A stretch of 21,761 nt of DNA from Gracilariopsis chorda (Eukaryota > Rhodophyta > Florideophyceae > Gracilariales > Gracilariaceae). The number at the start of each line of letters is the position of its first letter. Position 1 is the stretch's first letter. Position numbers and translations under genes: made by a program. Below the pieces are notes generated by a model. The model did no database searches. It was not told where the DNA came from and was given only the letters and a program-made list of their open reading frames with translations. The DNA is taken from positions 1 through 21,761 of the forward strand of contig NBIV01001004.1 of the NCBI GenBank assembly GCA_003194525.1. Direction: 5' to 3'. Shown here piece by piece: positions 1-7,955 of this stretch.

Positions 1-122
1 CCGTCCAGTTGCAGTACTGTTCCACGGAAGACATGGTTGCAGATATGCTGACGAAAGCGCTCGGTCGAGTTACGCTGGCAAGGTTCCGCGGTGACTGTGG
101 ATCGCTCCCCTTAGACCTTTGA
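1..122 (+). pseudogene. Copia pol 3' end (RNase H C-terminus), partial
   Basis: This is the last 40 codons of an A-type pol cut by the window edge; it reads in the frame that begins at base 3 and ends with TGA at 120-122. It matches 7824-7945 and 15670-15791. It contains the conserved copia C-terminal stretch with STEDMVADMLTKAL, the tail of the RNase H domain. It belongs to a unit lying upstream of the window, which shows that the array continues to the left. Whether that unit has the same reverse transcriptase deletion cannot be seen here. Confidence 0.85.
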
Positions 123-132
123 AGTCAGTGAC

Positions 133-142
133 AGAGGGGGGG
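133..142 (+). promoter_or_regulatory. Polypurine tract (plus-strand primer)
   Basis: An uninterrupted purine run AGAGGGGGGG lies 10 bases after the pol stop and directly abuts the TGTTGG start of the LTR. That is the expected place for the RNase H-resistant primer of plus-strand synthesis. Confidence 0.8.
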
Positions 143-969
143 TGTTGGCAGTAGTACCTGTGCTGTCACTGAAAACCAAATGTTCCGGGGAGCATGGTCT
201 GTTTTGGAGGGTACCTCTGCAAACGCGCATATGCGCGTGTGCGCGACCCCAACGTGAAACTGGCTTCGCCAGCTCTAGCTTGGATTTACTTGGAGGTCCT
301 TCAGACACATCTTATGTACCACTCTAAACTCGAATTGCGCTGGAACACCAACTACAAGTAAAACCTAAACCACTAAGCAGGGACACTCAATACTACCAAT
401 CATCATCTAACATGACATAGCCAGCTCAGCACAACCTCATTACATCAACGCACACCAACGCACCAACGTTCCGTAATAGTTACGTGCATACACATGACCA
501 TGACAAGGCACAAATTCACGACTCCAACACACGCCAGCACATGCCAACACATCACGGTAAGTCAACACGTCACGGTAAGTCGGCACGTAACCGGTGTTAG
601 TGCCATGTCATCAATATACCCGTGCATGTGTAAACCTGTTGACAGTGCATGCGCACCTTACCATTGTACCAACCACTGCTGTACCACTTGTACCAGGTGT
701 CAACCACTTCACCAGTATCCCCTGCACACAACGTATACTGTGACCACTGTAGTAGCTGGACACGTGGGTGTGTCCAACCGATCCAGTTATGCCATACCAC
801 TTGTACGCACCACGTTGCATATGTACATTTGCAGTAGCCAATCAGAAGCCAGTTTCACGTTGGGTTCGCGCACACGCGCATATGCGCTTTTGCAGAGGTA
901 CCCTCCAAAACAGCCCATGCTTCCCGGAACATTTGGTTTTCAGTGACAGCACAGGTACTACTGCCAACA
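143..969. repeat. Fold-back LTR-A segment with 125 bp terminal inverted repeats
   Basis: Bases 143-267 and 845-969 are inverted copies of each other with only a handful of mismatches, so the segment has 125 bp terminal inverted repeats ending TGTTGG/CCAACA. Normal copia LTRs have inverted ends of only about 5 bp. No transposase is present. The simplest reading is a strand switch from position 125 of LTR-A to near its 3' end in reverse, not a DNA transposon. Confidence 0.8.
546..581 (+). repeat. Two 18-bp tandem repeats with GTAAGT
   Basis: Copies at 546-563 and 564-581 differ at one base (AACACATC versus AACACGTC, then ACGGTAAGTC). In the opposite arm they lie at 3356-3391. Each carries GTAAGT, which looks like a 5' splice site in this orientation, though no intron is evident. 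Confidence 0.7.
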
Positions 970-1270
970 GGTATGGTTGTAATGTGTTGTTATGTTCTTA
1001 TGCATGGTTGTACTAAGCTGGAATCAGTGTGTGCAACCCTTATCGTGTTATGTTTGATTATGATTGGTAGTATTGGGTGTCCCCACTTAGTGGTGTAGGG
1101 TTTTCTTGTAGTGGTAGTGCGAAGTAGATGTGCTATATAAGACTCTGAAGTCGCAGTACCAATAAACTCGCCTCCAAGCCTGGCAACCTTCACTCTTTAT
1201 TTTCTTTCTTTCTTTCCTTTTCATTTCTGCCAAAGCCCAACATCATCTATCAACATCATTTCATATCACA
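970..1270 (+). repeat. LTR-B 3' part (U3 end, R and U5), unit 1
   Basis: This segment is distinct from, but alignable with, the 3' part of LTR-A: both carry GGTAGTATTG, then a CTTAGTGGT block, then a TATA-like box followed by a CTCTGAAG motif. It has a TATA box, an AATAAA at 1161-1166 (units 2 and 3 read AATTAAA there) and a TTTC-rich pyrimidine tract at about 1191-1229. It ends at the primer-binding site. The LTR-B 5' part is absent and is replaced by inverted LTR-A. Confidence 0.75.
1134..1140 (+). promoter_or_regulatory. TATA box of LTR-B, unit 1
   Basis: TATATAA sits about 130 bases before the end of the LTR, a usual place for a copia LTR promoter. It would drive transcription rightward into the B leader and gag. 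Confidence 0.6.
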
Positions 1271-1284
1271 GGTTATGGGCCCAG
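1271..1284 (+). promoter_or_regulatory. Primer-binding site, B type, unit 1
   Basis: GGTTATGGGCCCAG is the complement of CUGGGCCCAUAACC, the anticodon arm of eukaryotic initiator tRNA-Met. Priming by a half-tRNA is known for Drosophila copia and Ty5. It begins immediately after the LTR end. Confidence 0.85.
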
Positions 1285-1920
1285 AGCGTCGATATTTGCA
1301 GACGTTGCTCCGTTTTTAACTTCTTTTATTTTGCGTGCGCGCGTAAGATCGAGCTAATATCCTGCAAGAGACCAGCACGGGTTAACTGGTGAAAGCATAT
1401 CGCGCTTGTTAGTAACCTCCCTGGGACGTTTCTTACGGATTGAGCACCCTACTCGTGAAGTGCAGGGAGTAGGGCAGGTCGAAGAAAATCGCACCTCGAA
1501 CCTGGAGAGAGCATCCAGGGTCCAGGGGTTCAACCCTTAGGGTAGCGGAGGTAGTTTCTCCTGTCAGTGCGCCCGTCTTTGCGAAGTTTCATCTTTTATA
1601 TTGTTTTCCGAGTGCGCTTCAGAGCCACTTTTGAGTATACTCCGGCGTCGCGTACCCGAACTCCGCCTGTGATTCGCGTACGGGACGCGTCTGGACGAGC
1701 GTTGAGACTTTTTTACACGGTCTCCGCTGGCATCTGAGCTGTTGAGTGTCGACAAATCTCTACTCCAGTATCTCTTTCTTACTGTGACATCAGCTACAAT
1801 TCAGCGCCTGTACCGCCATCTTTCTCTTTAATCCCAGCTGATGGTCGATTCAAGGCATCGAGTCCCTCACTCTGCTACATTTGTTTTAATTACTTTGGTA
1901 TTTGAACTCCTTCTGGAACA
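1285..1920 (+). other. Leader (5' UTR) of B element, unit 1
   Basis: This is a 636-base non-coding stretch between the primer-binding site and the B gag ATG. Its middle (1361-1575) is the structured block shared with the A leader. The rest is pyrimidine-rich with no convincing gene; a 63-codon reverse-strand frame at 1564-1755 has no recognisable features. Confidence 0.7.
1361..1575 (+). ncRNA. Conserved structured leader RNA element, B version, unit 1
   Basis: This 215-nt segment aligns with 4591-4800 of the A leader. It has three hairpins in the same order: CCCTACTC/GAGTAGGG (1447-1454 with 1467-1474), CCTGGA/TCCAGG (1501-1506 with 1514-1519) and GGGGT/ACCCT (1525-1529 with 1533-1537). A nearly invariant block of about 36 nt follows (GGGTAGCGGAGGTAGTTT onward). 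The function is unknown; packaging, dimerisation or translation initiation are possible. It is probably a cis element in the genomic RNA and not a separate RNA gene. Confidence 0.6.
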
Positions 1921-2652
1921 ATGTCTGAATCCGAAGTTGAGTCCGAAACCACCTCTGGTGTGAAGATCCCTCGCTTCCATGGTAAACGTTATACGTTATG
2001 GCGACATCGTCTACGAGCTGCATGTCCCATCAATGGAGTCTGGAATGTCGTAATATCAGGCTCGGAGGGGTCATACAGTCCTACCACGACGCAAGCGTCG
2101 GGCTCAAGATCCGCAGACCACTGCAGTGTACTTGCCAAACGAGAAAAGGCATGCGCAATCATAATATGCGCACTTGGAGATGCCCCTCTGCATGTGGTTA
2201 TAGACGTCGATGATGACCCTGGATTATGCTCCAACTTCTTGATGCGAGGTATGCATCCAATAGGACAGTGTCACGTATTGCTGTACAAACCCAGCTATTC
2301 AAAATGTCGTATAATGGTCAGAATATGTCGGAATATGTCGACCGGTTTGCGTCCCTATTCTCTCAGCTAGACCGAATGGGGAAGGATGCTGCCATTCCCG
2401 AATCCCACAAGGCGCCAATACTGTTAGCCTCTATTGATCCCAACTGCTTACTGGAGTCAACGGCTGCGGCACTTCGGAAAAGGACATCTCGGAATTGACA
2501 TGGGACTATGTGGTCACTACCCTCATAGACGAATATAATGCTCGCCAAGTTGATTCACCGGGTTCTGCTCATAGTCGCAAACGGATGAAGAGCAGAAGAA
2601 AGGGCAGTAGCCGTTCAAGTGGCCACACCTGATGATGTAAACGATAGTGTAA
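1921..2652 (+). pseudogene. Broken, truncated B-element gag, unit 1
   Basis: The ATG at 1921 opens a copia Gag N-terminus (MSESEVESETTSGVKIPRF, then a YTLWRHRLRAAC segment and GVWNVV), the conserved N-terminal core of copia nucleocapsid precursors. Reading stays in frame to VIDVDDDPG. One G fewer than in unit 2 near 2221 then shifts the frame, and the middle of Gag (MSYNGQNMSEYVDRFASLF) continues in the frame that ends in TGA at 2496-2498. A second shift, common to all three units, leads to TWDYVVTTLIDEYNARQ and a basic tail. The gene ends where it runs into the inverted LTR-B tail. No zinc knuckle, protease or integrase follows, so this is a non-functional remnant. It is only distantly similar to the A gag. 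Confidence 0.8.
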
Positions 2653-3671
2653 AGATGATGTTGGGCTTCGGCAGAAATGAAAAGGAAAGAAAAGAAAGAA
2701 AATACAGAGTGAAGGTTGCCAGGCTTGGGGCGAGTTTACTTGGTAGTGCAACTTCAGCGTGTTATATTAGCACCTCTACGTCACACTACAACTACAAGAA
2801 AACCCTATACCACTAAGTGGGGACACCCAATACTACCAATCATAATCAAACATAACACGATAAGGGTTGCACACACTGATTCCAGCTTAGTACAACCATG
2901 CATAAGAACATAACAACACATTACAACCATACCTGTTGGCAGTAGTACCTGTGCTTTCACTGAAAACCAAATGTTCCGGGAAGCATGGGCTGTTTTGGAG
3001 GGTACCTCTGCAAAAGTGCATATGCGCGTGTGCGCGAACCCAACGTGAAACTGGCTTCCGATCGGCTACTGCAAATGTACATATGCAACGTGGTGCGTAC
3101 AAGTGGTATGGCATAACTGGATCGGTTGGACACACCCACGTGTCCAGCTACTACAGTAGTCACAGTGTACGTTGTGTGCAGGGGATACTGGTGAAGTGGT
3201 TGACACCTGGTACAATTGGTACAGCAGTGGTTGGTACAATGGTAAGGTGCGCATGCACTGTCAACCGGTTTACACATGCACGGGTATATTGATGACGTGG
3301 TTGTTGTGTGCATTGCCACATGATGACATGGCACTAACACCACAGGTTACGTGCCGACTTACCGTGACGTGTTGACTTACCATGATGTGTTGGCATGTGC
3401 TGGCGTGTGTTGGAGTCGTGAATTTGTGCCTTGTCATGGTCATGTGTATGCACGTAACTATTACAGAACGTTGGTGCGTTGGTGTGCGTTGGTGTAATGA
3501 GGTTGTGCTGAGCTGGCTATGTCATGTTAGATGATGATTGGTAGTATTGAGTGTCCCTGCTTAGTGGTTTGGTTTTATTTGTAGTTGGTGTTCCCGCGCA
3601 ATTCGAGTTTAGAGTGGTACATAAGATGTCTCTGAAGGACCTCCAAGTAAATCCAAGCCAGAGCTGGCGAA
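2653..3671 (-). repeat. Right arm of long inverted repeat, unit 1
   Basis: Reverse complement of 265-1248: inverted LTR-B tail (about 2653-2933) joined directly to forward LTR-A (from 2934). It carries 31 bases (3297-3327) lacking in the left arm, bounded by direct repeats of GATGAC. The inverted LTR-B tail lacks roughly its last 20 bases and its primer-binding site. Its TATA box reads TTATATTA here, one T more than in the other units. Confidence 0.88.
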
Positions 3672-3711
3672 CTTCCCTTCCATCCCCTCAACTTCCTTAC
3701 AACTTTCAACG
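2934..3711 (+). repeat. LTR-A, forward, probable original 5' LTR of the gag-pol element, unit 1
   Basis: This 778 bp block starts TGTTGGCAG and ends CAACG directly before the second primer-binding site. It is the only full-length, uninterrupted LTR-A in the unit. It contains a 7-bp stem hairpin around CACGTG (about 3129-3148), repeated TTGGTACA words at 3207-3240, and the alternating purine-pyrimidine tract. The last base is G in all three units where LTR-B has A. Downstream leader and gag-pol belong to it. Confidence 0.78.
3618..3625 (+). promoter_or_regulatory. TATA-like box of LTR-A, unit 1
   Basis: TACATAAG followed by ATGTCTCTGAAG aligns with the TATATAAG and ACTCTGAAG of LTR-B, so it is the matching promoter position. 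It is weaker than the LTR-B box. Confidence 0.45.
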
Positions 3712-3725
3712 GGTTATGGGCCCAG
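3712..3725 (+). promoter_or_regulatory. Primer-binding site, A type, unit 1
   Basis: GGTTATGGGCCCAG follows the LTR-A end. The next base, C, also fits the initiator tRNA anticodon stem, giving 15 paired bases. Confidence 0.85.
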
Positions 3726-4590
3726 CCCTGCCGACCGCTGCCGATCCCTTTCCCTCATCGCTCGTCTGTCGCCGCTCTCCCTCACCGCCGTTCATCCGTT
3801 TCGCCGTTGTTGCCTCTTTCGTCGTTGCGTCGGGTGTCTTGATCCTATTGTTGGTTGGTGTTGGTCATTCTCCTTTGGTTTGCGTTCCTCCCTGAGGGCA
3901 ATGTGGTGGTAGTGGTTCGACGTTTACTTCCTATCGTTATTGCGTTGTTCCTCCCTTGTTGCCCGTGTTGTCGCCCGCTATCTATTTTGTGTGTGAAATT
4001 CCATCTATCTTGTGTTTTGGGATCCCCGAGTCGTTTGTCGGGTCGTATCCGTGAGGTCGAGTCGGTCTAGTTTCGAAGTCTGGGCTCCGTGATCGTGTGC
4101 TCAGCAATTGTTTGTATTTCGTGTTTCTTGGTCATCATCTGGTTCCCAGTGCGACGAGCGGTTGATCCGGGTTACTTTGGGTGATTCCAGGTATCCGGGG
4201 ACGTGAGCCTGGCGGCTTGAACCAAAGCGGGTGTATTGTCGAGCGGCTTCCCACCGGTCCATTTGGACAGATAACGGTGACGGTCGTTAAGACCTGGTTA
4301 GTTCAGCGGGTGCATCGGTGGACGGGGTGCCGTGGCGTACTGCGCTGGTGCGGGTGATTGAATTATTTGTTTTGATCCTGACTGCGTGTTGGGATTCTTG
4401 GGCTGTTGCGAAGGGATTCCATAACGAGCTTTTGATCCGTGCATCTTACCCTTAGGCGTTTGTGCGGGGAGGTGACGTGGCGTAGGCTGACCTCCTTCTT
4501 AGGATCAGGCCGCGTGTGACCTTAAGTGGTTGCGCGTTAGCAGCGTACTTTGGTTCCCATAGTAGCTTCAGTTGCGAGGTCGCGCAAGTT

Positions 4591-4800
4591 CTTGCAAGAG
4601 GCCAGAAAGGGTTATACTTGGTGAAGGCATATCTTGGGTCATTAACCATCCTCTGGAAGCCTCGTAGAGAGCGACGCATCTTCTCCTTAGACGTAGGAGA
4701 AGGCAGACGGAAGAAGACGTCTTGTACCCGGAGCATCTCCGGGGGCCAGGGGTCCGACACCCTAGGGTAGCGGAGGTAGTTTCTCCCGTCAGTGCGCCCG
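4591..4800 (+). ncRNA. Conserved structured leader RNA element, A version, unit 1
   Basis: The counterpart of 1361-1575. Hairpins: CTTCTCCT/AGGAGAAG (4680-4687 with 4695-4702), CCCGGAG/CTCCGGG with a CAT loop (4727-4733 with 4737-4743) and GGGGT/ACCCT with a CCGAC loop (4749-4753 with 4759-4763). An outer GGTTA/TAACC pairing is also present in both versions. Stem sequences differ between A and B while pairing is kept, and the 3' flank is almost identical. Confidence 0.6.
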
Positions 4801-4809
4801 AATTTGAAG

Positions 4810-4860
4810 TTTTGTTGTTGTTGTTGTCGTTGTTTTTGTTGTTATTGTTGTCGTTGTTGC
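4810..4860 (+). repeat. TTG-rich microsatellite, unit 1
   Basis: Imperfect (TTG)n with TCG interruptions and T runs. T-run lengths differ in every unit, so it is either slippage-prone or poorly sequenced. Confidence 0.8.
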
Positions 4861-4927
4861 CATTTTTACTACTTAAGTGCCGTAGGTCTTTCATCGCACC
4901 TGTGCTGTTTGTTGACATCTAATAAGC

Positions 4928-7900
4928 ATGGATTCATTCGGTGGCATCAAGATTGAAACGTTGGGCGAGGATAACTTCCATGTATGGAAGCAAAAGGTTG
5001 AGTTGCTGCTTGCACTCAAGGACCTCAATGACCATCTTGAATCCACCAGGCCTACGGAAGATGACGAGTTTTCAGCATGGAAGAAGAAAGACGCCAAGGC
5101 CAGGGCTGTTATTGGTCTCAGCATTAGTGATGAGCATTTGGACCATGTGAGGGATACCGAGAATGCTGCGGAAATGTGGAAAGCCATTTGCGATGTGTTC
5201 CAGCGTAAAACGCTGCTCAACCGAATCAATGCAAGACGTGCCTTCTACACAGCCAAGATGCGAGATGATGAGAAATGTTACACTTCATCAATCGTGTTCG
5301 TCATCTTGCATCGGATCTGAAGAGCATGGACGTAGTGGTTGAGGAAGAAGACATCGCTATGGCAATCCTATGTGGGCTACCAGACCGCTTCGAACACCTC
5401 ATTGTCGCTATTGACACCACGATTGGTGATCGCAAACTCGATTTAGAGTTTAAGAAGAGTCGTTCGATGCAAGAGGAACAGCGAATGAACGATCCTGCCA
5501 AGGAGAAGTCCGGAAGTGACACGGCTTTGGTCGGTGCGCAGTCACGAAAGAAGTCCAGGGTGTGCTACTACTGTGGTAAGAAGGGGCATATCCAGAGAAA
5601 CTGTTTCAAGAGACAACGTGACGAAGCTAGCAAAGAGCAGAGTGCTGCCGCAAACCCAGCTGTGCAGACCGATCTCGGCAACGAGAAACGAGGATGTGAC
5701 AGTGACTCTGACTTTGTTTGTCTCATTGCGACAGGTTCTGTGGAAGAAAGTATCAGTGACTGGATTATTGACTCTGGTGCCACCGCCCATATGACGTATG
5801 ACGAGTCCATGTTTGACAGTTATACCAAAAGAGAGTCTGGCGGTGTGAGCATCGGTAATGACTCGAAGCTGGAGTCTCTTGGTCATGGCAGTTTCCACCT
5901 CGATCTCGCTGTTGAAGGGCGTAAGAGCAAGTGCCGGTTGGGTGAAGTAGTGCACGTACCGAATCTAGGTATCATCTGCTGTCAGTATCTACGATGTGTG
6001 ACCTTGGTGCGCGAGTGGTGTTTGACAAAACCAAAGTATGTGTATACAAAGGCAACCCCATGATCGCCCAGGGCCGTCGCATCAAAGGACTGTACTACCT
6101 ATGTACCATTACCACCCAGAAGACATGCAACGCACTTGTGACTGACCTGTCACTATGGCATGCTCGAATGGCTCATGTGAATGTGGATGGTATCAAACAT
6201 ATGGCTCGTAACGGTGTTGTGTCAGGGCTGAATGTGGACTTGAATCAATCGATGGATGTGTGTGACTCTTGTGTAGTGGGAAAATCTACACGTGCTCCAA
6301 CTCCCAAGCAAGGGGGGGAACGGGCTTTGCACCCATTGGACCTAGTGCAATCGGACATTTTGTGTCCAATCCAAGTAGGTTCCTTGGGAGGTTCACGCTA
6401 CTTCGTCACATTCATCGATGATCACTCCCGTTTTTGCTTCTTGTACATGCTCAAGACCAAGGATGAGGTGTTCCACGTGTTCGTGAAGTGGCTCAAGATG
6501 GTTCAAAATCAGAGTGACCGACATGTGAAAACCATCAACGCACGTCAGTCTGTGCTACATGCGTTACGCACAGACAATGCTGGTGAATATGTGTCAAAGA
6601 AGTTTTCACAAGAGCTTGAACGTCACGGTATTGAACATCAGCGAACGGTGCCTTACAATCCACATCAGAATGGTCTGGCCGAACGGTCAACCGAACACTC
6701 ATGGACTTGGTGAGATCGATGCTGCATCACAAAAACTGCCAAAGAGCTTCTGGGCTGAAGCATTGAACGTTGCAGTGTATGTGCGCAATCGAGTCACCTG
6801 CAAGGCCCTTCCGAGTGACGTGACACCACTCGAGATGTGGAGTGGATATGAACCTGACTTGAGCAATCTGCGTGTGTTCGGTAGCCGGTGCTGGTACAAA
6901 GTGGTGGACCACAAGTTGAAGAAGCCGGAGCAACGTGCCGTAGAGGCGATCTTTATTGGGTACACATCTGGATCGAACGGATACAAACTGTAGGATGCGC
7001 AAAAGAAGAAGGTGGTTGTGTCGAGGGATGTGAAGTTTGACGAATGTAGTGGTTCAAATCAAGATACTCACCACGTTAATGATGACGACTATGCTGAGAT
7101 CGACATCATGGACAATCCGAAATCAAACATCACCTCCACCTCTACTACACCCACCGATGCTGCCCAAGTTGAACCCGCTGCTCCAGATACTCCACCAGAA
7201 GAAGCTTCAGGCAGTGGCCACGATGAGCCCACAGCTGACACAGAAGATGAGCCAGACGTACCAGATCCACAACCACTTCGGATCCACTCGTGAGCGTAGA
7301 GCGCCTACCTCGTGGTGGCGTGGAACTGCCCTACTCACTGCCAGTGATGACATCCCATCCTCATACTCGGATGCGGTGTCACGTCCTGATTCAAAAGCGT
7401 GGACAAAGGCCATGAACAGTGAGTACGAGCCTCTGATGGAGCATGACACATGGAAGTTAAGGCCAAGGCCCACTGACAGCAACGTGATATCATCCAGTGG
7501 GTATGTGTTAATGATGTGCGGTGCTCCTGTGTCTTGGAGCTCGCGCCAACAGGAAGTAGTTGCATTGTCCAGCGCTGAGGCTGAGTATGTGAGTCTGTGC
7601 AGTGGGACGAAGGAAGCGATCTGGCTGAGACGACTGTGGAGTGGCATTGGCAACGCAAGTGGACTACACGTGGATGAGTCAGTGACGCTAATGGTTGAGC
7701 CCACAACTGTGTACGTGGACAACCAAGGTTGCATCGACCTTGCTCGAAATGGAGTTGTGAACAAGCGTACTAAGCACATTGATATTCGCTTTCACTTCAC
7801 CAGAGAGGCTCTACGCGACAAAGCCGTCCAGTTGCAGTACTGTTCCACGGAAGACATGGTTGCAGATATGCTGACGAAAGCGCTCGGTCGAGTTACGCTG

Positions 7901-7945
7901 GCAAGGTTCCGCGGTGACTGTGGATCGCTCCCCTTAGACCTTTGA
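4928..7945 (+). pseudogene. A-element gag-pol, multiply frameshifted, RT-deleted, unit 1
   Basis: Homologous over its full length to the unit 2 gag-pol. Compared with unit 2 it has one A fewer near 5273, one A fewer near 5967, an altered stretch about 6 bases shorter near 6107-6130, one T fewer near 6687, one base fewer near 6733 and two bases fewer near 7281. The coding path therefore crosses several frames. The TAG at 6991-6993 is shared with unit 2. A few bases near 6358-6367 also differ, changing residues next to the first integrase aspartate. The reverse transcriptase domain is missing at about 7487-7498, exactly as in unit 2. The predominance of homopolymer indels would also fit uncorrected long-read errors. 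Confidence 0.88.
7487..7498 (+). other. Reverse transcriptase deletion junction, unit 1
   Basis: Here the region just upstream of the reverse transcriptase (EHDTWKLRP...) joins directly to the RNase H motif SGYV. The same junction sequence appears at 15331-15342. Confidence 0.8.
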
Positions 7946-7955
7946 AGTCAGTGAC

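Larger units (their letters stand above)
265..1248 (+). repeat. Left arm of long inverted repeat, unit 1
   Basis: This arm is the reverse complement of 2653-3671, with scattered substitutions and one 31-base gap. It consists of inverted LTR-A followed by most of the LTR-B tail. The spacer between the arms (1249-2652) holds the end of the LTR, the primer-binding site, the B leader and the broken B gag. Confidence 0.88.
143..1270 (+). repeat. Composite LTR, unit 1 (A head + inverted A + B tail)
   Basis: The block starts with TGTTGGCAG straight after the polypurine tract and ends just before a primer-binding site, so by position it acts as one 1128 bp LTR. Internally it has three parts: 143-267 is a forward LTR-A head; about 265-969 is LTR-A in reverse, ending in CCAACA; 970-1270 is the 3' part of a different LTR, B, with TATA box and polypyrimidine tail. 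The A-head to inverted-A switch shares only TTC (265-267). In unit 1 the last bases read CACA where units 2 and 3 read CAACA, which pairs better with the TGTTG start. Alternatively these are nested remnants of two elements that only look like one LTR. Confidence 0.75.
3726..4927 (+). other. Long leader (5' UTR) of A element, unit 1
   Basis: About 1.2 kb separates the primer-binding site from the gag ATG, which is long for a copia element. No gene is supported. A 71-codon hydrophobic frame at 3855-4070 is also open in unit 3 but broken in unit 2. The last part holds the structured block (4591-4800) and a TTG-rich microsatellite (4810-4860). Confidence 0.7.

Noticed and set aside
494..946. 150-codon Cys/His/Thr-rich open frame in the inverted LTR-A, with a 128-codon relative on the opposite strand of the right arm
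   Set aside because: It lies wholly in LTR sequence and its composition follows from repeated TGTACC/CACC words. Reverse-strand frames of similar length overlap it. The N-terminal part differs between arms because of the 31-base indel. There is no recognisable domain.
143..969. DNA transposon with 125 bp terminal inverted repeats
   Set aside because: The repeats are the two ends of LTR-A brought together by an inversion. There is no transposase and no target-site duplication, and the full LTR-A at 2934-3711 explains the sequence.
1525..1537. tRNA T-arm or pol III B box (GGGTTCAACCC)
   Set aside because: Spacing does not match a B box, no A box or cloverleaf lies upstream, and the A-element counterpart lacks the TTCAA loop. 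It is better explained as hairpin 3 of the leader structure.
2629..2640. Hammerhead-like CTGATGA core
   Set aside because: The rest of the conserved core (GAAA and the third stem) is missing, and the bases lie within gag-derived sequence.
3129..3148. Terminator-like hairpin GGACAC...GTGTCC
   Set aside because: Only 7 bp, within a eukaryotic LTR and with no T run in the right place. It may be a CACGTG promoter motif, but nothing more can be supported.
3855..4070. 71-codon hydrophobic frame in the A leader
   Set aside because: Open in units 1 and 3 but broken by an extra TG in unit 2, and with no recognisable family. Chance opening in a T-rich leader is likely.
4452..4760. 102-codon reverse-strand frame repeated in unit 2
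   Set aside because: It overlaps the structured leader block on the opposite strand, is altered in unit 3, and has no recognisable features.
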